The position numbers were made by a program, and so were the translations under genes. A stretch of 64,000 nt of DNA, from contig VWZW01006289.1 in NCBI GenBank assembly GCA_013397115.1, positions 1,731,650 through 1,795,649 on the forward strand, given 5' to 3'. This stretch comes from Edolisoma coerulescens (taxonomy: Eukaryota > Chordata > Aves > Passeriformes > Campephagidae). Below the pieces are notes generated by a model. It had not been told where the DNA came from and did not search any database. It saw nothing but the letters and a program-made list of their open reading frames with translations. This document shows, piece after piece, positions 44,188 to 60,910 of the stretch. The number at the start of each line of letters is the position of its first letter. The stretch's first letter is position 1.

Positions 44188-46822
44188 CTGGTGCAACAGG
44201 AGAGACGGGACAAGAGGAGAGGTTAATTATTTGTGTCAGTGCCACCAATGTGTACATGCAATTTCAAACCTGTGCTCTGGGACCGAGTGCTTTGCAAGCC
44301 AAGTGCCTTCTCCCTCTCCCCTCCACAAGCACAACAAGTTGTACTCCCTCATCCAGGACCTCTTGTTGTGGCCCTATAATTTCTCCCTCTATAAGGCACT
44401 CTGCTCCCCACCTAGGCCCCATCATGCCCCAAGATTTCTCCAACCATTTCCTCCTGCCACTACCAAGGGTGCTGGGAGCAGAGCCCAAGTGGCAGTGGCA
44501 TCCTCTCCCCCCAGCCGCCCCAGAACAGAAGAGGTAAATTGCTAAATGTGGAATACGTCAAGATCATTGTAACTCAGGACATTCTTTGATGCAAGATCTT
44601 TGTATACTTTCAAGCCTAATCAGCAAGAAAGGATACCCAATCAGAGGAACAGGCAGCAGCTAGCATTCCTTAGTCAACAACATCCTGGAACTAACAAGCT
44701 TTAAGGATGTAGTAAATCAAATGTTGTATGTCAGTAGAACAGATAGCAGTTAGCATCTCTTACCCAAGGACAGCCTAGAACTAACAAGCCTTAAGGATGC
44801 AGTAAATCAAGATGCTGATTTATGTCTACGTATACACTGCTAACTTGGCAAAATACTCAAGGTCCATATATCTTATAGCTAAAGTATGTTCATTATAACA
44901 CTAAAAAACACGCCTACAGGTCAGAAAGACCCCTGCTCAGGTGAAGACNAAGGATACCCAATCAGAGGAACAGGCAGCAGCTAGCATTCCTTAGTCAACA
45001 ACATCCTGGAACTAACAAGCTTTAAGGATGTAGTAAATCAAATGTTGTATGTCAGTAGAACAGATAGCAGTTAGCATCTCTTACCCAAGGACAGCCTAGA
45101 ACTAACAAGCCTTAAGGATGCAGTAAATCAAGATGCTGATTTATGTCTACGTATACACTGCTAACTTGGCAAAATACTCAAGGTCCATATATCTTATAGC
45201 TAAAGTATGTTCATTATAACACTAAAAAACACGCCTACAGGTCAGAAAGACCCCTGCTCAGGTGAAGACCTGAGCATGTGTAGAAGTGAACTGGAGTTAT
45301 GCAACTTGTATGGAATCACAGAATCTATTAGGTTGAAAAAGACCTCTGAGATCATTAAGTCCAAATGATGACTACCAAGACCATGTCAACTAGACCACTG
45401 CATACAGTGCCACATCCAGTCTTTCCTTAAATACATCCAGGGATGGTGACCCCATCACTTCCTTGGGCAGTCCATTCCAATGTATAATCACCCTCTCTGA
45501 AGAAATTCTTCCTCATGTCCAAGCTGAATCTCCCCTGGTGCAGCTTAAGATTATGTTCTCTTGTCCTGTCACTAGCTGTCAGGAAGACCAACTCCCACCT
45601 GCTAGAACATCCTTTCAGGCAGTTGTAGAGGGCGAAAAGGTTCCCCTGAGCCTCCTTTTCTCCCAGCTAAACACCCCAGCTCCCTCAGCTGCTCCTCCTA
45701 AGACCTGTGCTCCAGATCCTCCCCCAGCTTCACTGCCCTTCTCTGGAAATTACTAACCAATCATAACATTATGAGGGGTTCACTTGGAAAGTTACTAACT
45801 CTGAATTTCTGTGTATAAAAGATGGCACAGAAAGCCTGACAGGATGTCCTTGATTTGTGGAACACCGTGGAGCAGCCAGGCTTGCATAGCTCTGCAATGA
45901 ACAATCGATGTCTCTCTCTTGAGTGCATCATTACCAGCTTGTTGCACACCAGATAATGAATCTGATTTTGTGGGGATTTGATACTCCAGGGTTCTGGAGC
46001 ATCTCTCTTATGGAGACTGCAGGAACTGGGCCAATTTAGTCTAAAGAAGAGAAGACTGAGAGGGGATCTTACTAAGTCATATAAATATCTCAACGATAGG
46101 TGTCAAGCGGATGGTGCCAGACTCTTTTCAGCGGTGCATAGTGACAGGACGAGGAGTAGAGGCCATGAACTAAAACATGAGAACTTCTACATCAACATGA
46201 AGAAGAACTTCTTTATATTGAGGGTGGCAGAGCACTGGAAAAGGCTGCCCACGGAGGTCATGGAGTCTTCCTCTCCTGAGACATTCCAAACCCACCTGGA
46301 CGCGTTCCTGTGTCACCTGCTCTAGGTGACACTGCTTTGGCAGGGGGTTTGGAGTAGACGATCACCAGAGGCCCCTTCCAACCCTAACAATTCTGTGATT
46401 CTGTGAAGAGCAGCCCACCAGCATCCCCGCCTCCCGTCGGGCCAGCAGCAGCAGCGGCGCTCCCGTCCCCACGCCCATGGCCGTCCCCGCACCTGGTCGC
46501 ACACGAAGGCGTCGAAGGTCTCGCCGCTGAGCAGCAGCACGTAGAGCGCCACGAAGGCCATGCGCAGGGCCGCGCACAGGGCGTGCCCGCGGCCGCACAG
46601 GCTGCGCGGGAGCCAGCCGCCCGCCCGCCGCACCGCCAGCCCGCGCGTCTCCGCGAAGCACCGCCCGGGGTCGTAGTGCGCCGTCCAGATCTGCACCCGG
46701 CAGCCCCGCGCCCGCAGCGCCAGCGCCGCGTCCACCACCAGCCGCTCCGCGCCGCCCAGGCCCAGGTCCGGGTGCAAGAACAGCACGGACGGGCCCCCTC
46801 CTCCCGCCTCCTCCTCCTCCAT
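43285..46822 (-). CDS. ALG2: ALG2, alpha-1,3/1,6-mannosyltransferase (two exons)
   Basis: Seen: joining 46822-46493 to 44187-43285 on the minus strand gives one 410-aa frame, against about 416 aa in the human protein as I recall it. The N-terminal domain opens with the glycine-rich loop HPDLGLGGAERL (residues 17-28). A hydrophobic stretch lies at about 88-98. The GT-B C-terminal half has SINRYEKKKN (224-233) and the GT4 EX7E motif, E319 to E327, within EHFGIVPLE. Known: ALG2 adds the second and third mannoses to the dolichol-linked chitobiose-mannose precursor on the cytosolic face of the ER, using GDP-mannose, early in N-glycosylation. The start codon has a strong context (GCCATGG), and no upstream in-frame ATG is evident. 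The gene is head to head with SEC61B, with 402 bp between the two start codons. All key residues are intact. The intron of about 2.3 kb is loaded with repeats. Identity is secure. Confidence 0.97.
44629..45269. repeat. Exact 320-bp direct duplication joined by one N
   Basis: Positions 44629-44948 recur without visible difference at 44950-45269 (offset 321), with a single N at 44949. Within each copy two imperfect units of about 90 bp share GAACAG, AGCAG, CTAACAAGC and TTAAGGATG (starts at 44647 and 44737). The N and the identity point to a gap-closing or haplotype duplication artefact rather than real sequence. Confidence 0.9.
45313..45758 (-). mobile_element. CR1 LINE, 3-prime fragment in the ALG2 intron
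   Basis: The + strand opens AATCACAGAATCTATTAGGT and continues with GTCTTTCCTTAAATACATCC, CATCACTTCCTTGGGCAG and the complement of the ORF2 end. About 446 bp, in the same transcriptional sense as ALG2. Confidence 0.9.
45990..46405 (+). mobile_element. CR1 LINE, 3-prime fragment near ALG2 exon 1
   Basis: The plus frame ending at 46325 reads SLKKRRLRGDL, RTRSRGHELK, EHWKRLPTEV and SPETFQ, the C-terminal part of CR1 ORF2 with its stop intact. It is followed by the 3-prime UTR and a tail ending ATTCTGTGATTCTGTGAA. Antisense to ALG2. Confidence 0.95.
46493..46822 (-). CDS. ALG2: ALG2 coding exon 1
   Basis: This exon holds 110 codons, is GC-rich, and lies inside the CpG island. It ends in codon Asp-Gln, followed by a gtgcgg donor (46492 downwards), so the intron is phase 0. 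It carries the glycine-rich loop and the short hydrophobic segment. Frames on the opposite strand are open here only because of the GC content. Confidence 0.96.
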
Positions 46823-47224
46823 GGCTGCTACCGCGGGGACAGGGTCGCATGCGCAGCCCGGCAGCCCCGGCGGGACACGTCAGCCTTCCTTCCCTTCCTC
46901 CTGGGCCTTCCCGCCCGCCCCGCCCGCCGGGCGGCTCCGGCGCTGCCCGACGGCGCCGCTCCGCGCGGTTCCCCTCCGGCCCCGCCGCTGCTCAAGGAGC
47001 GGGCGCGACCGAGGCGTCACGGGGGGCAGCGGTCTCGGAAAGCGGCCGCCGAGTGAGGGGTACAGGGATAAGGGGTCGGTGCTGCTCAGGCATTATCCTG
47101 GGAAGCCGCGTGGTCCCGGGATGCGCGGCGCGGGGGCGGAGCTTGATGCGGGCAGGGACGTGGCCGGAGCGGCTGTAGCGGAGTGTGTGTGAGACCGCGC
47201 CGAGCTCGAGCCAGCGCCGCCGCC
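46823..47224. promoter_or_regulatory. Bidirectional ALG2/SEC61B promoter
   Basis: Only 402 bp separate the ATGs of two divergent genes. The interval is very GC- and CpG-rich with GC-box-like CCGCCC runs, and I see no TATA box. Three ACGT- or CRE-type sites are visible: TGACGTGT on the minus strand (46875-46882), GTGACGCC on the minus strand (47013-47020) and GACGTGGC on the plus strand (47157-47164). Such sites are bound by ATF6, XBP1 or CREB-type bZIP factors. This would fit co-regulation of two ER genes by the unfolded protein response, but that is inference. Confidence 0.8.
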
Positions 47225-52277
<5,053 letters not shown>

Positions 52278-52496
52278 ACTCAGCTGCCAACTTAAAGCAT
52301 ACATCTTGGACCAAAACTATGGTGGATCCTGGTTGTTCTTGGAGAGAGACTGGGGAAGCTTCCTATCACCTGTTGAAGTCCTGTCTACTTTGGCTATAGT
52401 ACTGAATTAATTTCTCAGTTCGCTACTTGGGCAGCTTTAAAGCCTGTCATGGGTCATTTTATATTTGTATCTGTACACTGAGAATACAGGTATTGC

Positions 52497-52502
52497 AATA
52501 AA
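52497..52502 (+). promoter_or_regulatory. SEC61B polyadenylation signal
   Basis: AATAAA lies 220 nt after the stop codon. It gives a short 3-prime UTR of about 240 nt, in keeping with the compact SEC61B transcript. Confidence 0.75.
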
Positions 52503-52519
52503 AGTTGTATATGGAAATA

Positions 52520-55500
52520 GAAACAGTCTTAACTTTATTTTTTCCTCTTCCAGCATACCACAGCTAATACATTTATACTTATGGTTTTCATATATAATCA
52601 TATTTCTGAGTAAATGCTATTTGACAGTTCAACCCAGATTCTCCCATACTATACATTGCTATATAATTTTATGCTAGAAGATCTTTTTTTTTGTGGATGG
52701 AAGAGACAAAATCAGGTTCACAAACATGAGAAGGTAAGAAACGTCCTTGTTGAAATAAAACTGAGGTACTGGTGCTGGGATGGTCATGTTCTTCTGTTAA
52801 CTCCAGAAAAATAGCTGGATTTATTTAGTTTATTTTCTAAATGCAAGTTAAACTTTACTCAGTGCTCATTATACATAAAAGTTATATAAATATGCTTGTT
52901 TTTTCAAACTGCACTTGAAGAACAACATGAACGGGTACCTAACTGATTTTAAAAAGAGTAATTGCATGGCTGTGTTGATTCAGATAATCACTCCAGTTCT
53001 GGATGTTCTTTATTTTCCTTTTGAACAGCCAGACAGCTTTTCTTTCTCTTTTTAAAGGTATCTACATATTTGTGTATTAGCATTTCTCACTGCTAATATG
53101 GTCTTGAAGTTGAATAGAATTATTTTTAGCCTGCTGTTCATGTCAAGTCCTGGTTGAATATCAGCTTATCATGGGAAAACAATATTCTTGGTTATGCAGC
53201 CTTGATAGAAGTGCCAACTGCATGTTGTAGAAGCAGCCTCCCTTACCACCTTCCTTAAAACAGTTCCTAAATTAGCATTACTTCAGAAGAGACCAAACTG
53301 TTCAGAACAAAAACAAGAATAAGGAATGTGGTCTTGGGGCTATAGAGATAACTGTTTTGAGCTGTGCTTGTGCCATAGTACCCAGTGTAAATGTGGAGGG
53401 AAAGACAGAAGACTTGGAGAAGAAAGTAAAAATTATCTTAGAAAATGTAATAGTAGGAAGGTTATGTTTTCAGAGGTTTGGAAGTTGAGGAATAGGGAAT
53501 TTTGGAGACTCAAAGGCAGTGGGGTACCAGAACACTAAATTGGTGGAAACTGATACAAATAAATCATATATCAAAGGGAAAAGGATCCATAAATCATTTA
53601 CCTCTATGCATATGGAAGGGAAGTTAAAACACAAGGGAAAATAAAGTAAGTAGGGGGGTTAGCTCACCAGTTCAAAAGGTGGAGATAAGGATCTCTCACT
53701 TAAATGCTTTGCTTAGCAAGAAAATAAAATCTGTACAGTCAGCGATTTCATCATAAGGCAAGAAAATGTAAAGAGAAGACCAAATGCAGGCCAGTTGTTC
53801 TGCTGACCATATGAGCAGACTGTGCTGAGCTAATTTGTGTTGCTCAAAGGAAAAGGAATGGAATACTCTAAAATAGTGTAAGGGTAAGGAATAAGGAATA
53901 ACAGTAATATCCAAGTAGGTAACCTCTTATTTACTATTTTTTCTAATACACTGTTTGACTGTTTTCTAATACGGCAGGAAATAATTTTCTTTGAAACAGT
54001 TCCAGTCCCTAAAAGCTGCTTTCCCACATCAAAAAATTCCATTTAAAGCCCTCCACATATTTTTGCTTTTTTAGTGTCCTGCTGCTTCTAAAGGCCAGCA
54101 TTGATGAGGATCTTGGAAAAGTGATAAGTGGAAGACTTATTGCTGTACAGCCTTTTGATAAATTTTTAGTACATTTAAATACATTTTAATACATTTAGTT
54201 CAATTGAGTATAAAAATGTTGACTATTTTGATAGTGCTGTCCTTGCTTAAATATTTTGTTTTCTAGAATGGCCTGTATCATGGATTTTTGCATGCGCTAT
54301 CAAAAGAGTCTAATGTCTCTAGTTTTGCACAAATTACTTCCCACCCTTTCTTGGTTTTATATATTTTGTGTCAGCTTACCTCTGGTGATACTTTAGTTGG
54401 ATTCAGCTAGCTGAAACAGCCATAGTTTTATATTCCTTGTACTTCATTAAAACCCAGATTTCTCTATTGTATGTTTCCAAGTTGTGATTATTTTAATTAT
54501 TAGTGTGAATGTGGTGGATATTCATGCTCATATTCTTAGTGTTTCATGTACACAAATTGTAGTGTAGTCTTGCAACTGATGTTTATCAAACTTCAGCTCC
54601 AGAGAGGTACAGATAAAGACGTGCAGGTTGCAAAGACTTACCAGAATTTTGGCTAATAATGAGTGTGAAATTCTGTTTGATCTGTGTGAATAAATTATAG
54701 CCTTACTGATAAACAGTAGCTAATCTGTGATACAGAAAACTAGTCTTTCAGTAAGAAAAGAAGGTAGGTAGAAAAGAATAAAGGACAGTCATTTGAAAAC
54801 CTTTGTGTCAGATGACTAGGAATTAGTAAGACTTTGGATTTTTTATGCCTACTGGTATGTGACTGAAATACAAGCTTGACTGAGCTGACTGTTGTAAATA
54901 TCTTTACTTAGGTACTTCAGAAGGCTTTAAGTCCTCAAAGATCTATACTTTGTCTCCTTAACAATAAAGACTCAAGATATCTGGAAGAACTTGTGTTTCC
55001 GTAGAAGAGATGAAAACGTACTAGAATCCTTTATCCTCGACTTAAAAAAAGTATTTGCTACCTCAGACTCCATTATCCCTCAACTGAAGAGCAGGTTTTA
55101 TAAGGAGATGGTTCTGTTGCACACAAGTGCATCTGTGTCATAGGGTTTCCCTCCCCCTCCCAGCAATAGGTCTGAGTACGTGAGCAGCTTCAGTGTAATT
55201 TACCAGAGACTTAGAAGCTGAAAGACACCGTTCTTGAGGGTTGGATGGAATAGGTAACTGATGGTCAACGCTCCCTCTGCGCAAAAGCCTCGCACTTGTT
55301 ATCTGGGAAGAAAAGGGGGAGAGAGACTTCTTCCTTTATTATAGGAAAATTTTAATCTTTGCTCTTGCACCTGTTTGCACACTGAAGTCAATCACCCATG
55401 AGCTATTATCTCTAGGTATATGGGCTTCAGTAGTTCCAGTGTTTCAGAATTGCCTTTTACTTTTGCCATCTCTAGAAGCAGGCTCTACTGCACAACGCAC

Positions 55501-57202
55501 AGACACATGCACACACTCGCTCTTTCCATTGGTTTTTGTTTGGTTTTTTTCTGGAGAAATAGATGACTTCAAAGTCTAACTTGTTATATACTTCCTGCTT
55601 TGGTAACAGGGCTGCATTGGCATCTTTGTATTAGCTGTTTATATAAATGTGTTTCGCAGAAGGCTCTTTTCTAGATTTGGCATTGGTAATATACTAAGAA
55701 TATTAATGATTCTCAGCTTAAGATCTCTGAGGGGGACTCTGCCTATTGGCTTTTTTTTTTATTGAGGGGAAACTTGTACAGCATTTGTGATATCTGCTTT
55801 GATTTCAGAAGTTGCTGAAAGGAAAGGCAGGCAAAGCAAGAGCAGGTGTGAAGTTACTGAGTATAACTCATCCCTGACATGTATTGTTATCTTCTTTTCT
55901 TCCTTCTGTGCTCTAGTTATCTCTTTCTCTGGAGGCCTCTGAAGATACTGAATTGTGCCACGTAGTAGGATAAGGCTCTGATGCAGAGATATGCCAGGTA
56001 GTAATAACGAACAGAACAGACCCATTTTACTTAAGTCAAAAATCCAAGTTCAGACGTGGATCACCACAGATTTCATACCGCTATTGCACATTTGGCAGCA
56101 GGTTGCAAATAATTATCCTTGTTTCTTATTTTGAAGGATTTTTCACATGGCTGCCTTTCAGAATAGTTTCAGCGACTTTTTGACCAAACAAAAATTGAGG
56201 AGTTCTTTGAAGCTACACTTTTATTTCATACAATAGAACTAAGCAAAGCTTCCCATGCACTGCTTCCTCCAAAGAGCTTCTTGTTTTAAAAAAGTGAAAT
56301 TCCAGCTAGTTTAGTGTGATTTTTTTTTTTTTCCAGTTCAAGCATTTCTCACTGAGTAAATACACTGACCTGGTTTTCTTCTCAGATACTACAGAGAGAT
56401 AGAAAATATGTTTACAAATGCTGCAGAGGTAAGATATTATCTCAGTGAAATGCTTCCAAAATCAGAACTAAATATGTGGTTAGTGTGCTCTGGTTTCAGA
56501 GGGGCTGCATTCCCAACATCGCTTAATTATCAAACACTATTCTGTGAGACCTTCCAGTTTGTTATTAGCTACTGTTTTGATTGATTTCCTGGTAAGGCAA
56601 TAGGAAAAGAACCTAAAGCAATGTTGCCTTAAATTCTCAAGACTGGCTGGTAAGTAGTGATACTCTCGTCTAACAGAAGTGCTCTATGCCGTTAGAGTGT
56701 GGCATTTGTTGTAATCAGTGAAGGAGAGCATATGTGTTCCTCACCTCAGGAAGACATCTGTGAGGGAGAAAACATAACTGCATAATACAACTGCACAGAA
56801 GTTTGTAAGGGACCAAACTGCTGTAATTCAGCGTGAATCCGAACCTGATGCAGTTTTGGGGTTTGGTAGACCTTGCTTTCTAATTTTGTTCCATTTTTGT
56901 TTCCATATTCCTTCCTTTACTTCAAAAAGTAATCGATGAATAAAATTATTAAATGTGATATTAAATATCTTTAAAATTAATATGCTTAACTTTCTTTAAT
57001 CTCAAAGCAATTTAAAAAAAAATCTTAATGATTTTTTTTTGTTTGATTGAAATTACAATGAAAAGTAATTTCAAATGCCAACGTTTTCCATGAAACGGAA
57101 ATTCAGATTGGAACCTGCATGTACCACTAGATAGCTACGACAGTGTGAAATAGTATTGGAAATATGGGTAAAGGTCATAGCAAAATGCACTTTGGTAGGA
57201 AC
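52520..57202. other. Intergenic, no gene seen
   Basis: AT-rich unique DNA beyond the SEC61B poly(A) site. Short homopolymers only (for example T-run near 56320). Open frames stay under 90 codons. Confidence 0.6.
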
Positions 57203-57498
57203 TTGTGGATGTCTTTGATCCAGCTCCCCACTCAGAGCAGAGTAATCATCAAGGGTTGATTGGGTTGTTGAGAGCCTTGTGTAATTGCATCTTGAGAATC
57301 TTCGTGCTTAAGCACTCTCTGGTGAAGCTACTGTTTGTTATATCCAATCAGAATTCCTTTGTTGGACCTTGCAGTGATTGCCTCTTCCTGTGCATTGCAG
57401 GGAGGGCTCTAGCTCCATCTACTCTCTAACCTTAGGTGAGGGCAGCAGCTTGTTTTACCCTCAGCCTCTTGAGCTAAACAAATCTGGTTGTCTCTGTC
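57203..57498 (-). mobile_element. CR1 LINE, part 1 (split by an LTR)
   Basis: GATCCAGCTCCCCACTCAGA, GAGAGCCTTGTG, AGAATTCC and AGCTAAACAAATCTGGTTG follow the reversed CR1 3-prime region in order. It ends at the 6-bp target site TCTGTC and resumes at 58170. Confidence 0.8.
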
Positions 57499-58169
57499 TG
57501 TTGCGGTGGCCCAGTCTGTGGCAGGACTGGCTGAGGATCTGCAGGACTTGGAAGCCCTGAACGCCCAGTGGTGGGCCAGTTCGGGGACAGAAGTTTAACG
57601 TTACCTCCCTTAAGTTAGGGTGAAAACCCCGAAGGCCCTGCTGAGTATTTTGATTCCCTTTGTTTTGTTTGCCCATTCGCCCTCCACCCCTTTTACCCCA
57701 TATATATTTTAAGTTCCAGAATGTTCTTTGTTACTTGACACTCCATTGGTTTATGGTTCCCTGGCTCCACCCGTCTCCTTCCCCATTGGCCCCTGTCTGA
57801 TCACCCCATGTTCTCTCCACCCCCTGGCCCTCAGTTGATTGGTTTATGTTGTTCTACCCGCCCCTTGTACCACCCCTGTATAAAACCCTGGACCCTCCCT
57901 TGTTCTTGGTCTTTTGTCCCTGGACCCGTTCGAAGAATAAATGCTTTGGAACTCCATACAGAAGACCCCTCCCGCCTCTTTGCCTCTGGTGACGCAGCCA
58001 AGTAGGTATAGGCTTTTGTGTGAGTGTGTGTGTGTGCTTACACCAGCACTGGTGGTCCGGGTGATTGTGAGAGTGCGTGTGTGGCACTGCCCGAGCAACC
58101 CGAGCATGGACTGGGACACTTTTGGGAAGGACGTGGCGCTTTGTTTACCACTGCACCCACACCACGTCA
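57499..58169 (+). mobile_element. Solo LTR with 6-bp target duplication, inserted in CR1
   Basis: A 671-bp element starting TGTTGCGG and ending CGTCA. It is flanked by TCTGTC at 57493-57498 and again at 58170-58175. It carries a TATA box (TATAAAA, 57879-57885) and AATAAA 57 bp later (57936-57941), then a GT-rich run at 58017-58037, as expected for U3-R-U5. The CR1 copy is continuous once the LTR is removed. A 6-bp duplication fits class II (ERVK-like) integrases. No retroviral genes remain. Confidence 0.85.
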
Positions 58170-58640
58170 TCTGTCCCTGTGTGTCATATGCTCTGCCTCC
58201 CACCATCTAAATATCCCTCTCCTAGATTCTCCAGTTTGTTAGTGTTTCTTTTGCATGGGGGGCACAAAACTCAGTTTTCCAAATGAGTGTGTAATAAATG
58301 AGTATCTTTATGAGGCTTCACTTGACATGCTCATTGTGCATCTTGCTCCATGGTTAGCCTTCCTCCCTGCAAGGCTGTGCTACTGGTTCGTGTCCAGTGT
58401 GTCCGCTGGGACATTCTGTGCAGAGCTGCTTTCTGGAGAGTCAGGCCACGTCTCACTGCATGGAGTTGATCATCCGAGATACAGGACTTAACATTTGTCT
58501 GTCCTGAACTTCAGGAGGTTTTTGTTGGCTCATTTTTCCACACTGCTAAGGTCCCTGAGATTTCAGTGCTCTTCTCCACCAGCCACCACTTTGTGAAATT
58601 TGGTGTCCTCATAAACTTGCTGAAATGCAGATAATGAGAC
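58170..58640 (-). mobile_element. CR1 LINE, part 2 beyond the LTR
   Basis: GTGTGTCATATGCTCT and CCCACCATCT continue the reversed CR1 directly from part 1. Further on, GGACTTAACATTTGTCTGTC, GAACTTCAGGAGGTTT, AAGGTCCCTGAGA and TCATAAACTTGCTGAA are typical of the region inside ORF2. The whole copy, without the LTR, is about 770 bp. Confidence 0.8.
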
Positions 58641-60835
58641 CGATTGCCTTCCTGCCAGCAGCGCGACAGTGAGTTTGCATCACTGCAAGATTACTTTAAG
58701 CTTCTGTCCCTGTTTATGACCATCTTCAAAAAACCTGATATGTCTGGGCTTGGGTGTAATCCTGGCACTGAGATACTGGATTTCACATAAGGACAGGCTC
58801 TAGCCTCATGCATGGAGGATGCAAGTGAAAACTCAGACGTGCTTGAGAGTGCCTTCCCAAAATTCACTAGGCACTGTTCCCAGGCCTTCTGCTTATTCAT
58901 TTCTCACTCACCACCTGTGCATTCAGATCTATCTGTTGGCTCATAAACTGATTTATACAAAGTTCTAACTTCTCAATAGCCTGCACCATTTCTGTTATGT
59001 GTAGATCTCACACAGACTATACTAGAAGATGGCTACAACATGCAGTAGGTGGCCAGAGCAACACATAAAAGTTTTTCTGAATTTCCTCTTAGCATTCCCA
59101 GTGAATCCAGAAGAAGGAAGAAAACTTCCAAGTATATACTCACCCTGTATTCTTTTCTCCCCTTGAAATTACTAATTCTATGAATAGAAAAGGGGCTCCA
59201 AGAATGCAACTGTAACCATTCTTCCAGGCACTTCTTTGTCAATAAAAAAGAATCTTTAAGATATTTTGCTAAAATATGTTAATGCCACTGCATACCTGTC
59301 CACATGCTCCATTTGGTGGACAGATTCTCTTCCCCTTGTCTCCACACAGATTTTTAGGTAACTTTGCCAGTGATCCCGTTTCCCATCCCCCTTTTCTGCT
59401 CTCTGGCTTAAGAGCCTCTGGCAGGCTCACTGTTTGTTGGGATGCAAGTCCTGGTTCTTTCTCTTGGAACATTTGTGTGTCCAGAGTCTCAAGGCTGAGT
59501 CGTTTTCTCCTCATTCTCAAGTAGACAAGAGGCTAAAAGCATTGAGGAAGAACTGTCTTCATATAATCCCAGGTAATTGCCAGTGCTGACCAGCCATGTC
59601 CTGTGTAGTGGCTGAAGCATGGATGTTTTCCAGGGAGTTTGGGTACAGATGTTTGAATGTTTACACCTGGCTTATCTTTGCCATATAGACATCAAAGCTG
59701 AGTGGGAGAAAGTAATATCAATGTCTCAGAGTTCACTTCCCCTGCTCTTGCAGGCAACACAACGTTAAAGTGTTTTACAGATAGGTGAAACTCCACAATT
59801 TAAGATTTATGAACTTCCCATGTCTTGTCTGAGAAGGTACACTGGGATAAGTACAGCAGTTAGCTACCTCCCTCTATGAAAAGATACCTCCTGGCAGTGA
59901 AGTTGTAGGTGTAGCCATGCCAGGCTTAGTAAAATCTGTAGCTGATTCACAGGCAATGTAAATATGCCTGTACTTCAGGAAGATGGTGTTGGTGGAAGTC
60001 AGTCTGTGCCTTATCCCTACAATTCATGAGCATCAGGTAATGAAAAAAGATATCTTAAAAAGCCACCTAATCACCATGTTGTGTAGAAAACTGCTGTGAG
60101 ACAACTATATTCATGCTCCAAAACCTATTCCTCCACCATCTACTGTAAAACAGTGGCTTTCAGATAATGCTGAAGGTGGGAACAATACTGCTACTGATAT
60201 AATTCATGGATCAGATTGCAAGGAACTTTGTCATAAAAACTGGCATGCATTCCAAACACAGCATCCTATCTTACTCTAAGTGTCTTTGTGAAGTACCCAA
60301 CTGTGAAAAACCTGCAAAGGCAGATTAACGTGGGAGAGTGATGGCACCATGGGTTCTGGCATTCCAGTGTAACTCCATTGTGCTGTTGTAAACCAGCACG
60401 TGTATGGAGTCAAAGCCGTACTTTCGCATACAAAGTCCCATTTTTTCACTGTGCATTTAACACCATCGGGTCCCAGATTTGAAAGTGTAACTGCAATGCC
60501 TAATTAGCACGCCCATGCTAAATATTTCCAGTATTTCTGTGACGGAAGAACTTTCATGCAGCGCTTCCCATCCTACGTTTCCCTTCTCACCCTCGCTGCT
60601 GCTGGGTAAAACCCCTATAGCACTAAGAACCACTGCTACTTACGAGCTATTAGTAATAAGCTATACCACCGTCATTTCAGTATTCTCCCAGTTTCCTGCC
60701 TTCAAGCTTTGGCCAGACTAACCCCTCAAGTTTTTTTCTGTTTTAAGCAATCATAACAGTTCTGCTCACTTCATGATAACCTCCTGATAAGTAGCAGTTG
60801 CTGCTTTGTAGGAGGGCATCATTCATGTGTCAGTG
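58641..60835. other. Intergenic, no gene seen
   Basis: Unique-looking DNA. No splice-flanked frame or RNA gene was recognised. Confidence 0.6.
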
Positions 60836-60910
60836 GTGAGGTGGTTGGAACTAAATGTTTTTTAAGGTCCCATCCAATGCCAGCCATTCTGCAACTCTGT
60901 GATTCTATGT
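60836..60910 (+). mobile_element. CR1 LINE, terminal fragment
   Basis: GGTTGGAACTAAATG, TTTAAGGTCCCATCCAATGC and the end CTGTGATTCTATG. About 75 bp of the extreme CR1 3-prime end. Confidence 0.85.

Larger units (their letters stand above)
44188..46492 (-). other. ALG2: ALG2 intron with repeats
   Basis: Contains a pyrimidine-rich unassigned stretch (44276-44530), the exact 320-bp duplication flanking the only N of the window, and two CR1 copies in opposite orientation. The splice donor is 88 bp from the nearer CR1. Confidence 0.85.

Noticed and set aside
44949..44949. Single N as a biological variant
   Set aside because: Its position exactly between two matching copies marks it as a gap placeholder.
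45978..46325. 115-aa gene in the ALG2 intron
   Set aside because: It is the ORF2 C terminus of a CR1 LINE.
46362..46850. 162-aa minus frame overlapping ALG2 exon 1
   Set aside because: It is another frame of the same GC-rich exon and has no family match; the ALG2 frame is the one with conserved motifs.
46403..47056. 217-aa plus-strand frame across the promoter
   Set aside because: It is antisense to ALG2 exon 1 and the shared promoter. GC-rich DNA has few stops, and the Pro/Ala/Arg-rich product is the usual shadow.
58017..58037. (TG)n microsatellite as a separate feature
   Set aside because: It lies inside the solo LTR and is best read as its GT-rich downstream poly(A) element.
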